Of a stretch of 64,000 nt of DNA, positions 37,601 to 47,544 are shown in pieces (within the stretch, counting starts at the first letter, position 1; each line of letters opens with the position of its first letter). A program made the translations under genes and the position numbers. The DNA comes from Tsuneonella sp. CC-YZS046. Lineage in GTDB: Bacteria > Pseudomonadota > Alphaproteobacteria > Sphingomonadales > Sphingomonadaceae. Location of the stretch: contig NZ_CP141590.1 in assembly GCF_035581365.1 (NCBI RefSeq), positions 992,001 to 1,056,000 on the forward strand, given 5' to 3'. The notes under the pieces are model-generated. The model searched no databases and had not been told where the DNA came from. It saw only the letters and a list, made by a program, of their open reading frames with translations.

Positions 37601-38117
37601 GCGCGGGGTGCTGATCCATCGCCTGCTGGAGCGCCTGCCGGAACTGCCGCCGGAGCAGCGAGGCGTTTCCGCGCGGGCATGGCTGGAGCGCAATGCCGCC
37701 GATCTCGGCAAGGAGCAGCGCGAGGAAATCGCGGAATCGGCGCTGGTCGTCCTGGCCTCGCCGGATTGGGAGGATGTGTTCGCGCCCGGCGCGCTGGCCG
37801 AAGTGCCGCTGGCCGCCACGGTGGACGGGCAGGTCGTTACGGGCACGGTGGACCGCCTGCTGATAAGCCCGGATCGCATTACGGTCGTCGATTTCAAGAC
37901 CGCCCGTCGCGCCCCCGCCGGCCTGGAGGAGGTGCCGGGCGGCATCCTTCGCCAGATGGGGGCCTATGCCGCCGCCTTGCGGGAGATATATCCCGGCCGT
38001 GAGGTAACGGCCGCCTTGCTCTATACGCAGGTCCCCATTCTCATTCCGATCTCCGCCGATGTGCTGGAACGCAACAAGCCTTCATATCTGGGGATACAGC
38101 AAACCTATCCCGGCTGA
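34644..38117 (+). CDS. addA: AddA subunit of the AddAB helicase-nuclease
   Basis: A 1157-residue UvrD-type helicase with C-terminal nuclease. Walker A is SASAGTGKTQVLSARVLRLL; LTFTKAGAAEMAVRV (motif Ia), HILIDEAQDTNEAQW (motif II), VVGDYKQAIFRFQG (motif III), VMTVHGSKGLQAPIVIL (motif V) and LLYVAMTRAEEALFIA (motif VI) all appear in order. The nuclease ends with GTVDRLLISPDRITVVDFKTARR. The start is set by an ATGA overlap with addB. Translation of the two subunits is thus coupled. Confidence 0.96.
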   Translation: MSGKVHPLHGSQQDAVDSGQTVWLSASAGTGKTQVLSARVLRLLLQPDVTPSQILCLTFTKAGAAEMAVRVNEVLANWVRMKPEALAKDLKAIGADFGPETQARARTLFASVLDCPGGGLRIDTIHAFSQWLLTAFPEEAGLAPGTRAMEDRDRDLFAREVLARMLTDAEAQGDEESLQAIADLSLRKGPDAVEAWLMQCARALEAWTGAGAWTPPLRPRVNLLLGLSADADLASLPDMCSDDAFDVRALRQCLAAQRGWSAKTGQDCAAVIEGWLAGDTVQRMAALDELASALFTQKGEPRSLSAMLKLDAGYADAIGRVQACVVALQERRALVELAGWLTPALTVGRKFALAWDEAKAREGFVDFDDQIRRAAELLTRSGMAEWIRYKLDRRFDHILIDEAQDTNEAQWRIIDALTGDFFAGSGQHDGKLRTLFVVGDYKQAIFRFQGTSPENFSAARDRVKASMGRAVENEREVRGKHVARELLDLGLSRSFRTAQPVLDFVDAAIQAIGPERFGLADAPERHVGEERPGIVGLWRAVGAGPDEDEEPPEDEQEWLSRPDRQLADRIAGQIEAWMREGFPLVKGGARRAGPGDVMVLVRKRKELAGLIVARLHARRIPVAGVDRLRLGAPLAVKDLMAALRFAAQPLDDLNLANLLGAPLLGWSQEQLLEHCFRDKGVALWTHLRRSRHPEVADALERLGDLLARADFEPPQALLHWLLVGPWQGRRKLVARLGKEANDPIDELVNAALAYASAHTPSLKGFLQWFDAGEGELKREAGASDGLVRVMTVHGSKGLQAPIVILADAAGNPDASLLRGLSLQERSIDGGPGKLLPLPGLSKAERVGRIREAEAVEAKAEREEHWRLLYVAMTRAEEALFIAGSLGARETQPAPDSWYAQLAPLFTAAPLPDPIWGERREWGVLADLPAAVAPVHPVEERMVLPEWMMRPIGPEPRPPRPLAPSAAGEDNSPDPPFPPGAGVEAARRGVLIHRLLERLPELPPEQRGVSARAWLERNAADLGKEQREEIAESALVVLASPDWEDVFAPGALAEVPLAATVDGQVVTGTVDRLLISPDRITVVDFKTARRAPAGLEEVPGGILRQMGAYAAALREIYPGREVTAALLYTQVPILIPISADVLERNKPSYLGIQQTYPG

Positions 38118-38172
38118 GCCGTTGCGTTCGGCGGAAGCGATCCTAGATTGTGGCGAGAGCAAGGAGTTAAGA

Positions 38173-38493
38173 ATGCCCACAAAAGCCGTTACGGACGCGA
38201 GCTTCGCCGACGACGTCCTCAATTCCGACAAGCCCGTCCTGGTCGATTTCTGGGCGGATTGGTGCGGTCCGTGCAAGATGATCGGCCCGGCTCTCGAGGA
38301 AATCAGCGACGAACTGGCCGACAGGGTGACCATCGCCAAGATGGATATCATGGAGAACACCAACATCCCGGGTCAGATCGGCGTGCAGTCGATCCCGCTG
38401 ATGGTCCTGTTCAAGGACGGCAAGGCGGTTGCCCAGAAGCTTGGCGCCGCGCCGAAGAGCCAGCTCAAGAGCTGGATCGAAAGCGAGCTTTAA
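38173..38493 (+). CDS. trxA: Thioredoxin
   Basis: A 106-residue thioredoxin with the redox-active WCGPC in VDFWADWCGPCKMIGP and cis-Pro in GVQSIPLMVLF. AAGGAG lies 6 nt before the ATG at 38173, 55 bp after addA. It is the general disulfide reductant for ribonucleotide reductase, reductases and peroxidases. The stop codon shares bases with the convergent phosphatase gene (4-nt overlap), so transcripts on both strands meet here. Confidence 0.97.
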   Translation: MPTKAVTDASFADDVLNSDKPVLVDFWADWCGPCKMIGPALEEISDELADRVTIAKMDIMENTNIPGQIGVQSIPLMVLFKDGKAVAQKLGAAPKSQLKSWIESEL

Positions 38494-39302
38494 ACGAGCG
38501 ACGCAAGACGCGCGGCCAGATCGTCCCAGAGTGCGGGGCTGGCCGCGCCGATCAATCCCGGAAGCGCGTGCTGGTCCACCCGATAGGCGGAGCCGTCCGG
38601 GCGCGCGGCCTTGCCGCCTGCCTCGTTGAGCCAGAGCACGCCCGCGGCATGGTCCCAGGGCAAGGTGCGCTGGAAGATCGAAAGATCGTTCTCCCCCAGG
38701 GCGAGCCTGGGATATTGCTCGGCGGCGCAGCGGGGAATGTCGACCACCGTGTAATGCGGGGCGATATGGCTTGCCATCGCCTGTCGCTCGTTCAGATCCA
38801 GGAACAGCAGCGAAATGGCGGCGACCGGCGGTTCAAGGCCGCTGGTTCGGGCTGAAATCCGGTCCTCGCCGATAAAGGCGCCCCCGCCGCGCCGGGCATG
38901 GCAGAAACGGCCCGAGAGCGGATTGTATAGCCAGCCGGCGAGCGTTTCGCCCGCGTCGGCCAGCGCGACGATGATGCCGAATGGCGCTGCCCCATGTGTG
39001 AAATTATGGGTGCCATCCAGCGGATCGACGATCCAGCAGAGGCCGGAAAGCCGATCCAGCAGCGATGGATCGGCATGGCTGGCTTCTTCACCCACGATTG
39101 CCGCTTCGGGAAGAATCCTCGCAAGCCCTGCGGCGATTATTTCCTCCGATTCGCGGTCGGCGACGGTCACGAAATCATCGGCCGCCTTCTGCTGGATGTC
39201 GTGCTTCGCGAGCTTTCGGAAACGCGGAAGGATCGCGCGTTGCGAGGCCTCTTGCAGCAAGGCCCGGACTTCGCCGGTGAATGTGCCGGAAAGGGCCTTC
39301 AC
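38490..39302 (-). CDS. Inositol monophosphatase family protein
   Basis: A 270-residue metal-dependent phosphatase: VTVADRESEEII, GEEASHAD, the metal-binding WIVDPLDGTHNFTHG and the C-terminal PWDHAAGVLWLNEAGG. These are the two classic IMPase motifs. Members act as inositol-phosphatase, histidinol-phosphatase (HisN) or CysQ; the substrate cannot be read here. The GTG start at 39302 overlaps the GST stop (GTGA), so it is coupled to the upstream GST gene. It converges on trxA. Confidence 0.88.
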   Translation of the reverse strand: MKALSGTFTGEVRALLQEASQRAILPRFRKLAKHDIQQKAADDFVTVADRESEEIIAAGLARILPEAAIVGEEASHADPSLLDRLSGLCWIVDPLDGTHNFTHGAAPFGIIVALADAGETLAGWLYNPLSGRFCHARRGGGAFIGEDRISARTSGLEPPVAAISLLFLDLNERQAMASHIAPHYTVVDIPRCAAEQYPRLALGENDLSIFQRTLPWDHAAGVLWLNEAGGKAARPDGSAYRVDQHALPGLIGAASPALWDDLAARLASLV

Positions 39303-39910
39303 GTCAGCGGAATCATGACCTGCGAGGCATAGCCAGGCCGTTCCCGCAGGCGCGCATACCACTTTTCGAGATGGGGAAAGGCCGGGCGCTCGATCGGCAG
39401 GTTGAACCAGGTATGGATATAGGCTCCCATCGGTATGTCGCCGATGCCGAAGGCGTCGCCGGAGAGCCACGGCCGTTCGCCAAGGTAACGCTCCGGCACC
39501 GCCAGCAGCTTCGCGCAGGCAGCCGTCGATGCCGAGATGGCGGTCTGGTCGCGCTCGGCCTCGGGCTTGCGGATGCAATGGACGAAGGCATTGCGCTGCG
39601 CATCGGCATAGCCGGCCTGCCAATCCATCCAGCGGTCCCCGATGGCGCGGCTTGCCGGATCGGCGGGCCACCATCTTTCGCCGCCATGCCGCGCGGCGAG
39701 ATAGCGCAGGATCGCGTTCGATTCCCACAGCACCAGCCCTTCATCCTCGATGGTCGGGATCAGCGCGTTGGGATTCTTTTCGAGATAGGCCGCATCCATG
39801 CCGAACTGGCCGCCGGTGTCGATCCGGCGATAGGCCATGCCCAACTCCTCCGCGAACCAGGCGACCTTTTTCACATTATGGGAATTGAGCCGCCCCCAGA
39901 TCGTCAGCAT
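39299..39910 (-). CDS. Glutathione S-transferase family protein
   Basis: A 203-residue two-domain GST: N-terminal thioredoxin fold (MLTIWGRLNSHNVKKVAWFAEEL, NPNALIPTIEDEGLVLWESNAILRYLA with the Pro and Glu-Ser glutathione contacts) and C-terminal helical domain (GIGDIPMGAYIHTWFNLPIERP). Ser/Asn near residue 10 would be the catalytic contact as in beta/theta-like bacterial GSTs. It lies 4 bp after argJ and overlaps the phosphatase start. Substrate unknown. Confidence 0.93.
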   Translation of the reverse strand: MLTIWGRLNSHNVKKVAWFAEELGMAYRRIDTGGQFGMDAAYLEKNPNALIPTIEDEGLVLWESNAILRYLAARHGGERWWPADPASRAIGDRWMDWQAGYADAQRNAFVHCIRKPEAERDQTAISASTAACAKLLAVPERYLGERPWLSGDAFGIGDIPMGAYIHTWFNLPIERPAFPHLEKWYARLRERPGYASQVMIPLT

Positions 39911-39914
39911 TCAC

Positions 39915-41141
39915 TCAGCTCCGGTAATCGGCATTGATCGATATGTAGCCGTGAGTCAGGTCGCAGGTCCACACCGTTGCCGCGCCTTCGCCCAGCCCGA
40001 GATCGACGGCGATGTCGATTTCACGCCCTTTGAGATGTTCCGCCACCGGGGTTTCGTCATAGTCTGCGAGCGGCAGCCCGTTCCGGGCGGTCCACACGCC
40101 GCCAAATCCGATAGAGAGCTTGTCCCGGTCCGCCGGTTCGCCCGCCTTGCCCACGGCCATGACCACACGGCCCCAATTCGCGTCCTCTCCGGCAATCGCG
40201 GTTTTCACCAGGGGCGAATTGGCGATGGCAAGCCCGACCTTGCGGGCGCTTTCACTGGAAACCGCTCCGGTGACGCTGATCGCAATGAATTTCTGCGCGC
40301 CTTCCCCGTCCCTCACCACCAGATGGGCAAGCTGGCGGCAGACATCGTTCAGCGCGGCCGCGAAGGCGTCGGCTCCGGCGCTGTCGAACGATGCGAGCGG
40401 TGCATTGCCGGCCTTGCCGGTGGCGAAGGCCAGCACCGTATCGCTCGTCGAGGTGTCGCTGTCCACGGTGATGCAGTTGAAGCTGCCTGCATTGGCGGCG
40501 GAAAGCAGTTGCTGGAGGAAAGCCGGTTCCACCGCGGCATCGGTGAAGATGTAACCCAGCATGGTTGCCATATCGGGCGCGATCATTCCGCTGCCCTTGA
40601 TGAAGGCGGCGATCTCCACCCGCTTGCCATCGACGATGGCGGAGGCGGTCGCGCCCTTCGCGAAAGTGTCCGTGGTGCCGATGGTGTTGGCGGCATCCTC
40701 CCATGAGCAGGGCTGGGCGGCGAGCGCGGCAGCGACGCCAGCCTGCGCCTTGTCCTTGGGCAGCGGCACGCCGATCACGCCGGTGGAGGAGACAAATACC
40801 TGTTCCTGCGGGCAGTCGAGATGTTCCGCCACCTGGGCCATGATCTGCTCCACCGCCTCGCGGCCGCGATAGCCTGTGAAGGCGTTGGAATTGCCGGCAT
40901 TGACCACCAGCGCGCGCGCAAGGCCCTGCCTGACATTGTCCCGGCCGAGTTCGACTTCGGAAGAGCAGCAGATATTCCGGGTGAAGACGCCCGCGACCGC
41001 CGTGCCTTCCGCCAGTTCGGCATAGGTCAGGTCGCACCGGCCCCAATCCTTGTATCCGGCGCGGGCGATGCGCAGCGTAACGCCGGCGACCGGCGGCATT
41101 TCGGGGAAGGGCAGGGCGAGCGGAGAGGTGGCGATGTCCAT
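39915..41141 (-). CDS. argJ: Bifunctional glutamate N-acetyltransferase / N-acetylglutamate synthase
   Basis: A 408-residue enzyme of arginine synthesis that recycles acetyl groups from N-acetylornithine to glutamate. The self-cleavage site is in FAKGATASAIVDGKRV (nucleophile Thr after KGA); SSTGVIGVPLP, VDSDTSTSDTV and GEDANWGRVVMAVGKAGE are family marks, and it ends YISINADYRS. ATG 41141 has GAGG 8 nt upstream; the frame opens 7 codons earlier. Downstream GST and phosphatase genes follow within a few bases and are probably cotranscribed. Confidence 0.96.
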   Translation of the reverse strand: MDIATSPLALPFPEMPPVAGVTLRIARAGYKDWGRCDLTYAELAEGTAVAGVFTRNICCSSEVELGRDNVRQGLARALVVNAGNSNAFTGYRGREAVEQIMAQVAEHLDCPQEQVFVSSTGVIGVPLPKDKAQAGVAAALAAQPCSWEDAANTIGTTDTFAKGATASAIVDGKRVEIAAFIKGSGMIAPDMATMLGYIFTDAAVEPAFLQQLLSAANAGSFNCITVDSDTSTSDTVLAFATGKAGNAPLASFDSAGADAFAAALNDVCRQLAHLVVRDGEGAQKFIAISVTGAVSSESARKVGLAIANSPLVKTAIAGEDANWGRVVMAVGKAGEPADRDKLSIGFGGVWTARNGLPLADYDETPVAEHLKGREIDIAVDLGLGEGAATVWTCDLTHGYISINADYRS

Positions 41142-41229
41142 GGCGATGCCCTCTACTTCCACGCCGGGCGCAGGTAAATGCGCTTTCCCGGTGGACCTTT
41201 GGCCGATCCGCCCCTATCTCGGCGTCGCA

Positions 41230-41502
41230 ATGTTGCGACAGCTGCTCACTCTGCTTGCCCTGATTACGGGCCTTGCCGCCACCGCCGCGCCGGCGGAAAC
41301 GCGGCTTGCCGCTCATCAGGGCGTGCAGCTTCAGGCGGAAACGGAAAAATCGGCCGTTGCGCTGGCCCAGCGGATCGCCCCGGCCGCAAGCCGCTTTTCG
41401 GAAGCCGCGGGGCAGGCCGCGCCGCTGATCGCCATCACGCCTGAACGGCGGGCGCCGGGAGCTCTTGCTGTTCGGATCGGGCCTGATCGCGCGCACGAGT
41501 AG
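41230..41502 (+). CDS. Small exported protein of unknown function
   Basis: A 90-residue product with a clean signal peptide (MLRQLLTLLALITGLAATAAPA) and a short mature part (ETRLAAHQGVQLQAETEK to RIGPDRAHE) rich in Ala and Arg, without cysteines. I do not recognise a domain. It lies between the divergent argJ and secA, 92 bp upstream of secA, so it may share the secA promoter region. Evidence for a real gene is the signal sequence and its position; the composition of the mature part is only weakly protein-like. Confidence 0.5.
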   Translation: MLRQLLTLLALITGLAATAAPAETRLAAHQGVQLQAETEKSAVALAQRIAPAASRFSEAAGQAAPLIAITPERRAPGALAVRIGPDRAHE

Positions 41503-41594
41503 GGGTTTTCTCCGCTTCTCCAATTTATGCGTGGCCGTGGCGCAGGGCGCCGGAAGCGGCTTTCGATGATACTCCATACTGACAGGAAAAACCC

Positions 41595-44333
<2,739 letters not shown>

Positions 44334-44401
44334 CGCCGGCCCTGCGACGAGCCGCCTTTGCGCGACCCGTTACATGCTAGCTGACAAGGAATTTCGGGAA
44401 A

Positions 44402-44428
44402 CCTGCCGCCTGAATTTCTACAGGCAGG
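44402..44428. terminator. Weak bidirectional hairpin between secA and fpr
   Basis: CCTGCC (44402-44407) / GGCAGG (44423-44428) with a 15-nt loop, directly before the fpr stop. There is no U-tract, so intrinsic termination is only possible. Confidence 0.3.
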
Positions 44429-44429
44429 C

Positions 44430-45245
44430 CTAGTCGACGAAGGCGCGTTCGATCACGAAATCGCCAGGCGAGGCGTTCGATCCCTCCGTGAAGCCCAGTT
44501 GAATAAGCTGGGCTTGCATTTCGCGAATCATGGCCATGCTGCCGCAAAGCATGATCCGGTCGCTTTCCGGGTCGAAATGGCGCGGGCCGACAAGCGGATG
44601 TGCGAACAGGATGCCGTTATCGATGAGATTTCCAATTCGGCCCGTGTTGCGAAACGCTTCGCGGGTCACTGTGGGCAGGTAGTGAAGTTGCAGCAACGCC
44701 TGATCCTGCACCAGCGGATCGCCAGCCAGTTGCCCCTCCAGCAATTCCCTGAAAGCCAGATCGCTCACCTGCCGGACGCAATGCACCAGCAGGATCTGGT
44801 CGAAGCGTTCGTAAATATCGGGATCGCGGATCAGGCTGAGGAATGGGGCAAGGCCGGTTCCCGTCGAAAGGAGGAACAGGCGCTTGCCCGGAAGCAAGGC
44901 GTCCGCGACCAGCGTTCCGGTGGGCTTGCGCCCGAGGAATATCTTGTCGCCCTTGCCGATATTCTGGAGGCGGGAAGTAAGCGGGCCATCAGGCACCTTG
45001 ATCGAAAGGAATTCCAGTTCGTCGGCATAGGATGGGCTGGCGATCGAATAGGCGCGCAACAGGGGACGGCCTTCCGACGGCAGGCCGATCATTACGAATT
45101 CGCCCGAACGGAAGCGGAAAGAGGACGGCCGGGTAATGGAAAAGCTGAACAGATGCTCGTTCCAATGGCGGACCGAACATACCTCTTCTACTGACAGGGA
45201 CGCAGAGGGCGCCAGATGGGCTGATGCGGCGATCCTGTCGCTCAT
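44430..45245 (-). CDS. fpr: Ferredoxin--NADP+ reductase
   Basis: A 271-residue flavoenzyme that moves electrons between NADPH and ferredoxin or flavodoxin. FAD-binding RAYSIASPSY, the isoalloxazine-contact region FLSIKVPDGPLTSRL, the NADP-binding LLSTGTGLAPFLSLIRDP, and the terminal segment LCGSMAMIREMQAQL with aromatic/acidic end FVIERAFVD, as in the plant-type bacterial FPR group. ATG 45245 shares one base with the upstream gene's stop (TGATG). Pairing with an upstream unknown gene behind a Fur-box-like palindrome suggests iron- or redox-linked control. Confidence 0.95.
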   Translation of the reverse strand: MSDRIAASAHLAPSASLSVEEVCSVRHWNEHLFSFSITRPSSFRFRSGEFVMIGLPSEGRPLLRAYSIASPSYADELEFLSIKVPDGPLTSRLQNIGKGDKIFLGRKPTGTLVADALLPGKRLFLLSTGTGLAPFLSLIRDPDIYERFDQILLVHCVRQVSDLAFRELLEGQLAGDPLVQDQALLQLHYLPTVTREAFRNTGRIGNLIDNGILFAHPLVGPRHFDPESDRIMLCGSMAMIREMQAQLIQLGFTEGSNASPGDFVIERAFVD

Positions 45246-45694
45246 CACTTCACTTCCTTCACGATTGCACCGGAAAGCCCGGTTATATTAAAGCCTGCGG
45301 CGATCAGCTTGGCGGTGACCGTGGTCATGGCGCGGGCGATGGGGGAAACGGCTTCGGCCTTGACCAGCAGTTCCAGGGTTTCCCGCATCCTGTCCAGATC
45401 GCCATTGGCCAGATCGCGCCACATGCCGATCAGAATCGCCTCATGTTCGATGATGCGCTGACAATTGATCGGCGCGAGTGAAATACGCTCAAGTCCATCG
45501 CGATTGAGCATTGCCATCGCCAGATGGAAATCGGGGAGCGCAGGCAGCGCATGCATGCTTGCAAATCCGCGGCTCAGGGCGAGCGGGGGGCAGGTTCCCT
45601 GTTCAACCGCGTGCGCCCAGCCTCTCATCGCCCAAAGCAGGAAGCGGCCTCCGTTACAGAGACGATCTACCGGCTGGTCTATGAAAGTGTACAT
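45245..45694 (-). CDS. Unknown protein cotranscribed with ferredoxin-NADP reductase
   Basis: A 149-residue soluble protein, mostly alpha-helical by eye, with no known motif. The C-terminal ~85 residues (IIEHEAILIGMWRDL, LELLVKAEAVSPIARAMTTV) look like a conserved helical domain; the N-terminal part has scattered cysteines, one in DRLCNGGR and one in GTCPP. GGGAG lies 6 nt before the ATG at 45694. Its stop overlaps the fpr start, so the two are coupled. A Fur-type box sits 110 bp upstream. I do not recognise the family. Confidence 0.65.
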   Translation of the reverse strand: MYTFIDQPVDRLCNGGRFLLWAMRGWAHAVEQGTCPPLALSRGFASMHALPALPDFHLAMAMLNRDGLERISLAPINCQRIIEHEAILIGMWRDLANGDLDRMRETLELLVKAEAVSPIARAMTTVTAKLIAAGFNITGLSGAIVKEVK

Positions 45695-45803
45695 TCCCGT
45701 CTCCCATTGTTCGCTACACTATCCGCGTGCGAGGCGATGCAAGGCTTGCGGCGATCACCGATCAGCGTTTGCGAGTCATCGAGCACCAGCGCCAGATACG
45801 CTA

Positions 45804-45820
45804 TTGCGAGTTATTTGCAA
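45804..45820. promoter_or_regulatory. Fur-box-like palindrome upstream of the unknown-fpr operon
   Basis: TTGCGAGTTATTTGCAA, an imperfect palindrome identical in 14 of 17 positions to the one at 16767-16783. On the minus strand it overlaps a possible -10 (AATAAC) placed 17 bp after TTGCAC, about 110 bp before the start of the unknown gene. Iron-dependent repression of the fpr operon is the inference. Confidence 0.55.
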
Positions 45821-45980
45821 ATCAGAAGATGAGTGCAACCGGGATTTTATGCACTCCCTGGCCCAAAACGAGCCGAGGGGTCTGGGGAATTATGTTGAAT
45901 GCGGGTTAAGCCCAAGCGGTCGCATATGGACCGCAAATCACAAGATCGGGACGCAGGCTTGCGCCCCGATCTCAATGGCA

Positions 45981-46340
45981 TCACTTCTTCTTGGCGGCCT
46001 TTGCGGCTTCCCACTCGGCCTTGGACAGGGCTCCATCGCCGTCGGTGTCGGCAGCGGCGAACCATGCCGACTTCTTGGCTGTATATTCGGCCACGGAAAT
46101 CTGACCGTCTCCGTCACTATCGGCATCGGTAAGCCTGGCTGCCTTGTCGCCCAGTTCGGCGGGCGAAAGCTGGCCATTGCCATCCTTGTCCAATGCCGTC
46201 CAACTCGCCTGGACGGAGGCATCGTATTCGGCTTGGCTTATGACGCCATCGCCATCGGAATCCAGGTTTTTCCCGGGGTTCGCGGATGCGGAACCAGCAA
46301 TCGTCAAAGCAGCGATCGCGCTCAAAACAGCCAATTTCAT
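45981..46340 (-). CDS. Secreted EF-hand calcium-binding protein
   Basis: A 119-residue protein with a signal peptide (MKLAVLSAIAALTIAGSASA) and four EF-hand loops: DSDGDGVISQAE, DKDGNGQLSPAE, DSDGDGQISVAE and DTDGDGALSKAE. Each has Asp at positions 1, 3 and 5 and Glu at 12, so four calcium ions could be bound. Localisation is periplasmic or extracellular. Start 46340 has AGGAG 8 nt upstream; the longer frame to 46442 is not convincing. The role is not predictable; such proteins may buffer calcium or support envelope assembly. Confidence 0.88.
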   Translation of the reverse strand: MKLAVLSAIAALTIAGSASANPGKNLDSDGDGVISQAEYDASVQASWTALDKDGNGQLSPAELGDKAARLTDADSDGDGQISVAEYTAKKSAWFAAADTDGDGALSKAEWEAAKAAKKK

Positions 46341-46486
46341 CAGGAAATCTCCTCTCGCGGAACTGTGTCTCGAATAAACCGGCAGAGAAGCATGGGTTTC
46401 CAGTGAAACGGCCAGGACGGGCACAAGATACGATAAGCGCATATGCCCGATGCGCGGCGCAGTATCCTGATCTTGCTGGAAGGAAA

Positions 46487-46561
46487 TGGCTCCCCGAGTT
46501 GGATTCGAACCAACGGCCGCTCGATTAACAGTCGAGAGCTCTACCGCTGAGCTATCGGGGA
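46487..46561 (-). tRNA. tRNA-Asn (anticodon GTT)
   Basis: A 75-nt cloverleaf on the minus strand with acceptor TCCCCGA/TCGGGGA, D-arm TAGCTCAGCGGTAGAGC, anticodon loop CTGTTAA, T-loop TTCGAAT and encoded CCA. Confidence 0.97.
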
Positions 46562-46620
46562 GCAGTCCGGCGCACCGGACGGGCCGCCTATATTAAGGGC
46601 AGCCAGCTTTGGCAAGCGGA

Positions 46621-47403
46621 TCACGCGATAAATTGTTCCGTGACGATGCGTTCATCCAGGCTGTGCCCGGGATCGAACAGAAGCGTCAGTTCCCTGTCGC
46701 GCGCAATCCGCAACTGGACTTCCGCGATATCCCGCAATTCCTTCTGATCCGCGACAGCCGCCACCGGGCGCTTTTCGGGATCGAGCACGCGCAGGTCGAT
46801 CCGCGAAAAATCAGGCAGGATGGCCCCGCGCCAGCGGCGCGGCCGGAACGGACTGATCGGGGTCAGCGCCAGCATCTTCGAATCGAGCGGCAGGATCGGG
46901 CCGTTCGCGGAGAGATTATAAGCGGTCGAACCGGCAGGGGTCGCGACCAGGATTCCGTCGCAGAACAATTCGTCGATGCGAATCTTCTCGTTTACCGTGA
47001 CCTGTATCTTCGCTGTCTGCCGGGTTTCGCGCAGGAGAGAGACTTCGTTGATGGCGAAGACTTCGTGATGCTTTCCATCTTGCGTGAGGGCTTCCATCCG
47101 CAGCGGATCGACCGCGAAGGCCCGTGCTTCGTTGACCTTCCGGAGGAGGTCCGGCCGCCGTGCGAAACGGTTCATCAGGAAACCGACGGTTCCCAGGTTC
47201 ATGCCATAGGCCGGCACGACCCGCCCGCTATCGAGCATCTGGTGAAGCGTGTGCAGCATGAAGCCGTCACCGCCGAGCACCACCACCGCCTCCGCTTGTT
47301 CCAGAGGAACCCAGGGGGCCGTGGCCGCGAGCGATCTGGCGGCATCCTGCGCGCGATCCGTGGGAGAGGCGAGCAACGCCAGGCTCTTGAAATCATGTCG
47401 CAC
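46621..47403 (-). CDS. nadK: NAD kinase
   Basis: A 260-residue enzyme making NADP+ from NAD+ and ATP. The GGDG motif is in VVVLGGDGFMLHTL, NLGTVGFLMN follows, and ATPAGSTAYNLSANGPI is the substrate/adenine-binding stretch, with the closing LFDPGHSLDERI typical of the alphaproteobacterial family. The start is uncertain: GTG 47403 (VRHDFKSLALLAS) matches the usual N-terminus and sits about 10 nt after GGGAG. TTG 47409 is closer to it, and upstream frame to 47502 is not conserved in character. Confidence 0.93.
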   Translation of the reverse strand: MRHDFKSLALLASPTDRAQDAARSLAATAPWVPLEQAEAVVVLGGDGFMLHTLHQMLDSGRVVPAYGMNLGTVGFLMNRFARRPDLLRKVNEARAFAVDPLRMEALTQDGKHHEVFAINEVSLLRETRQTAKIQVTVNEKIRIDELFCDGILVATPAGSTAYNLSANGPILPLDSKMLALTPISPFRPRRWRGAILPDFSRIDLRVLDPEKRPVAAVADQKELRDIAEVQLRIARDRELTLLFDPGHSLDERIVTEQFIA

Positions 47404-47544
47404 GCCCAATGGTCTCCCTGCCCGGAATATCCGGCCCAACTGCGCGGACAGTATGAATCGCGGCGCGATTTGGCAACAAACGCCGTGAAGGGGCGAACGC
47501 AAAAGCGGAAGGGAAATCTAAATTTATCATGTTATGGGGAATGA

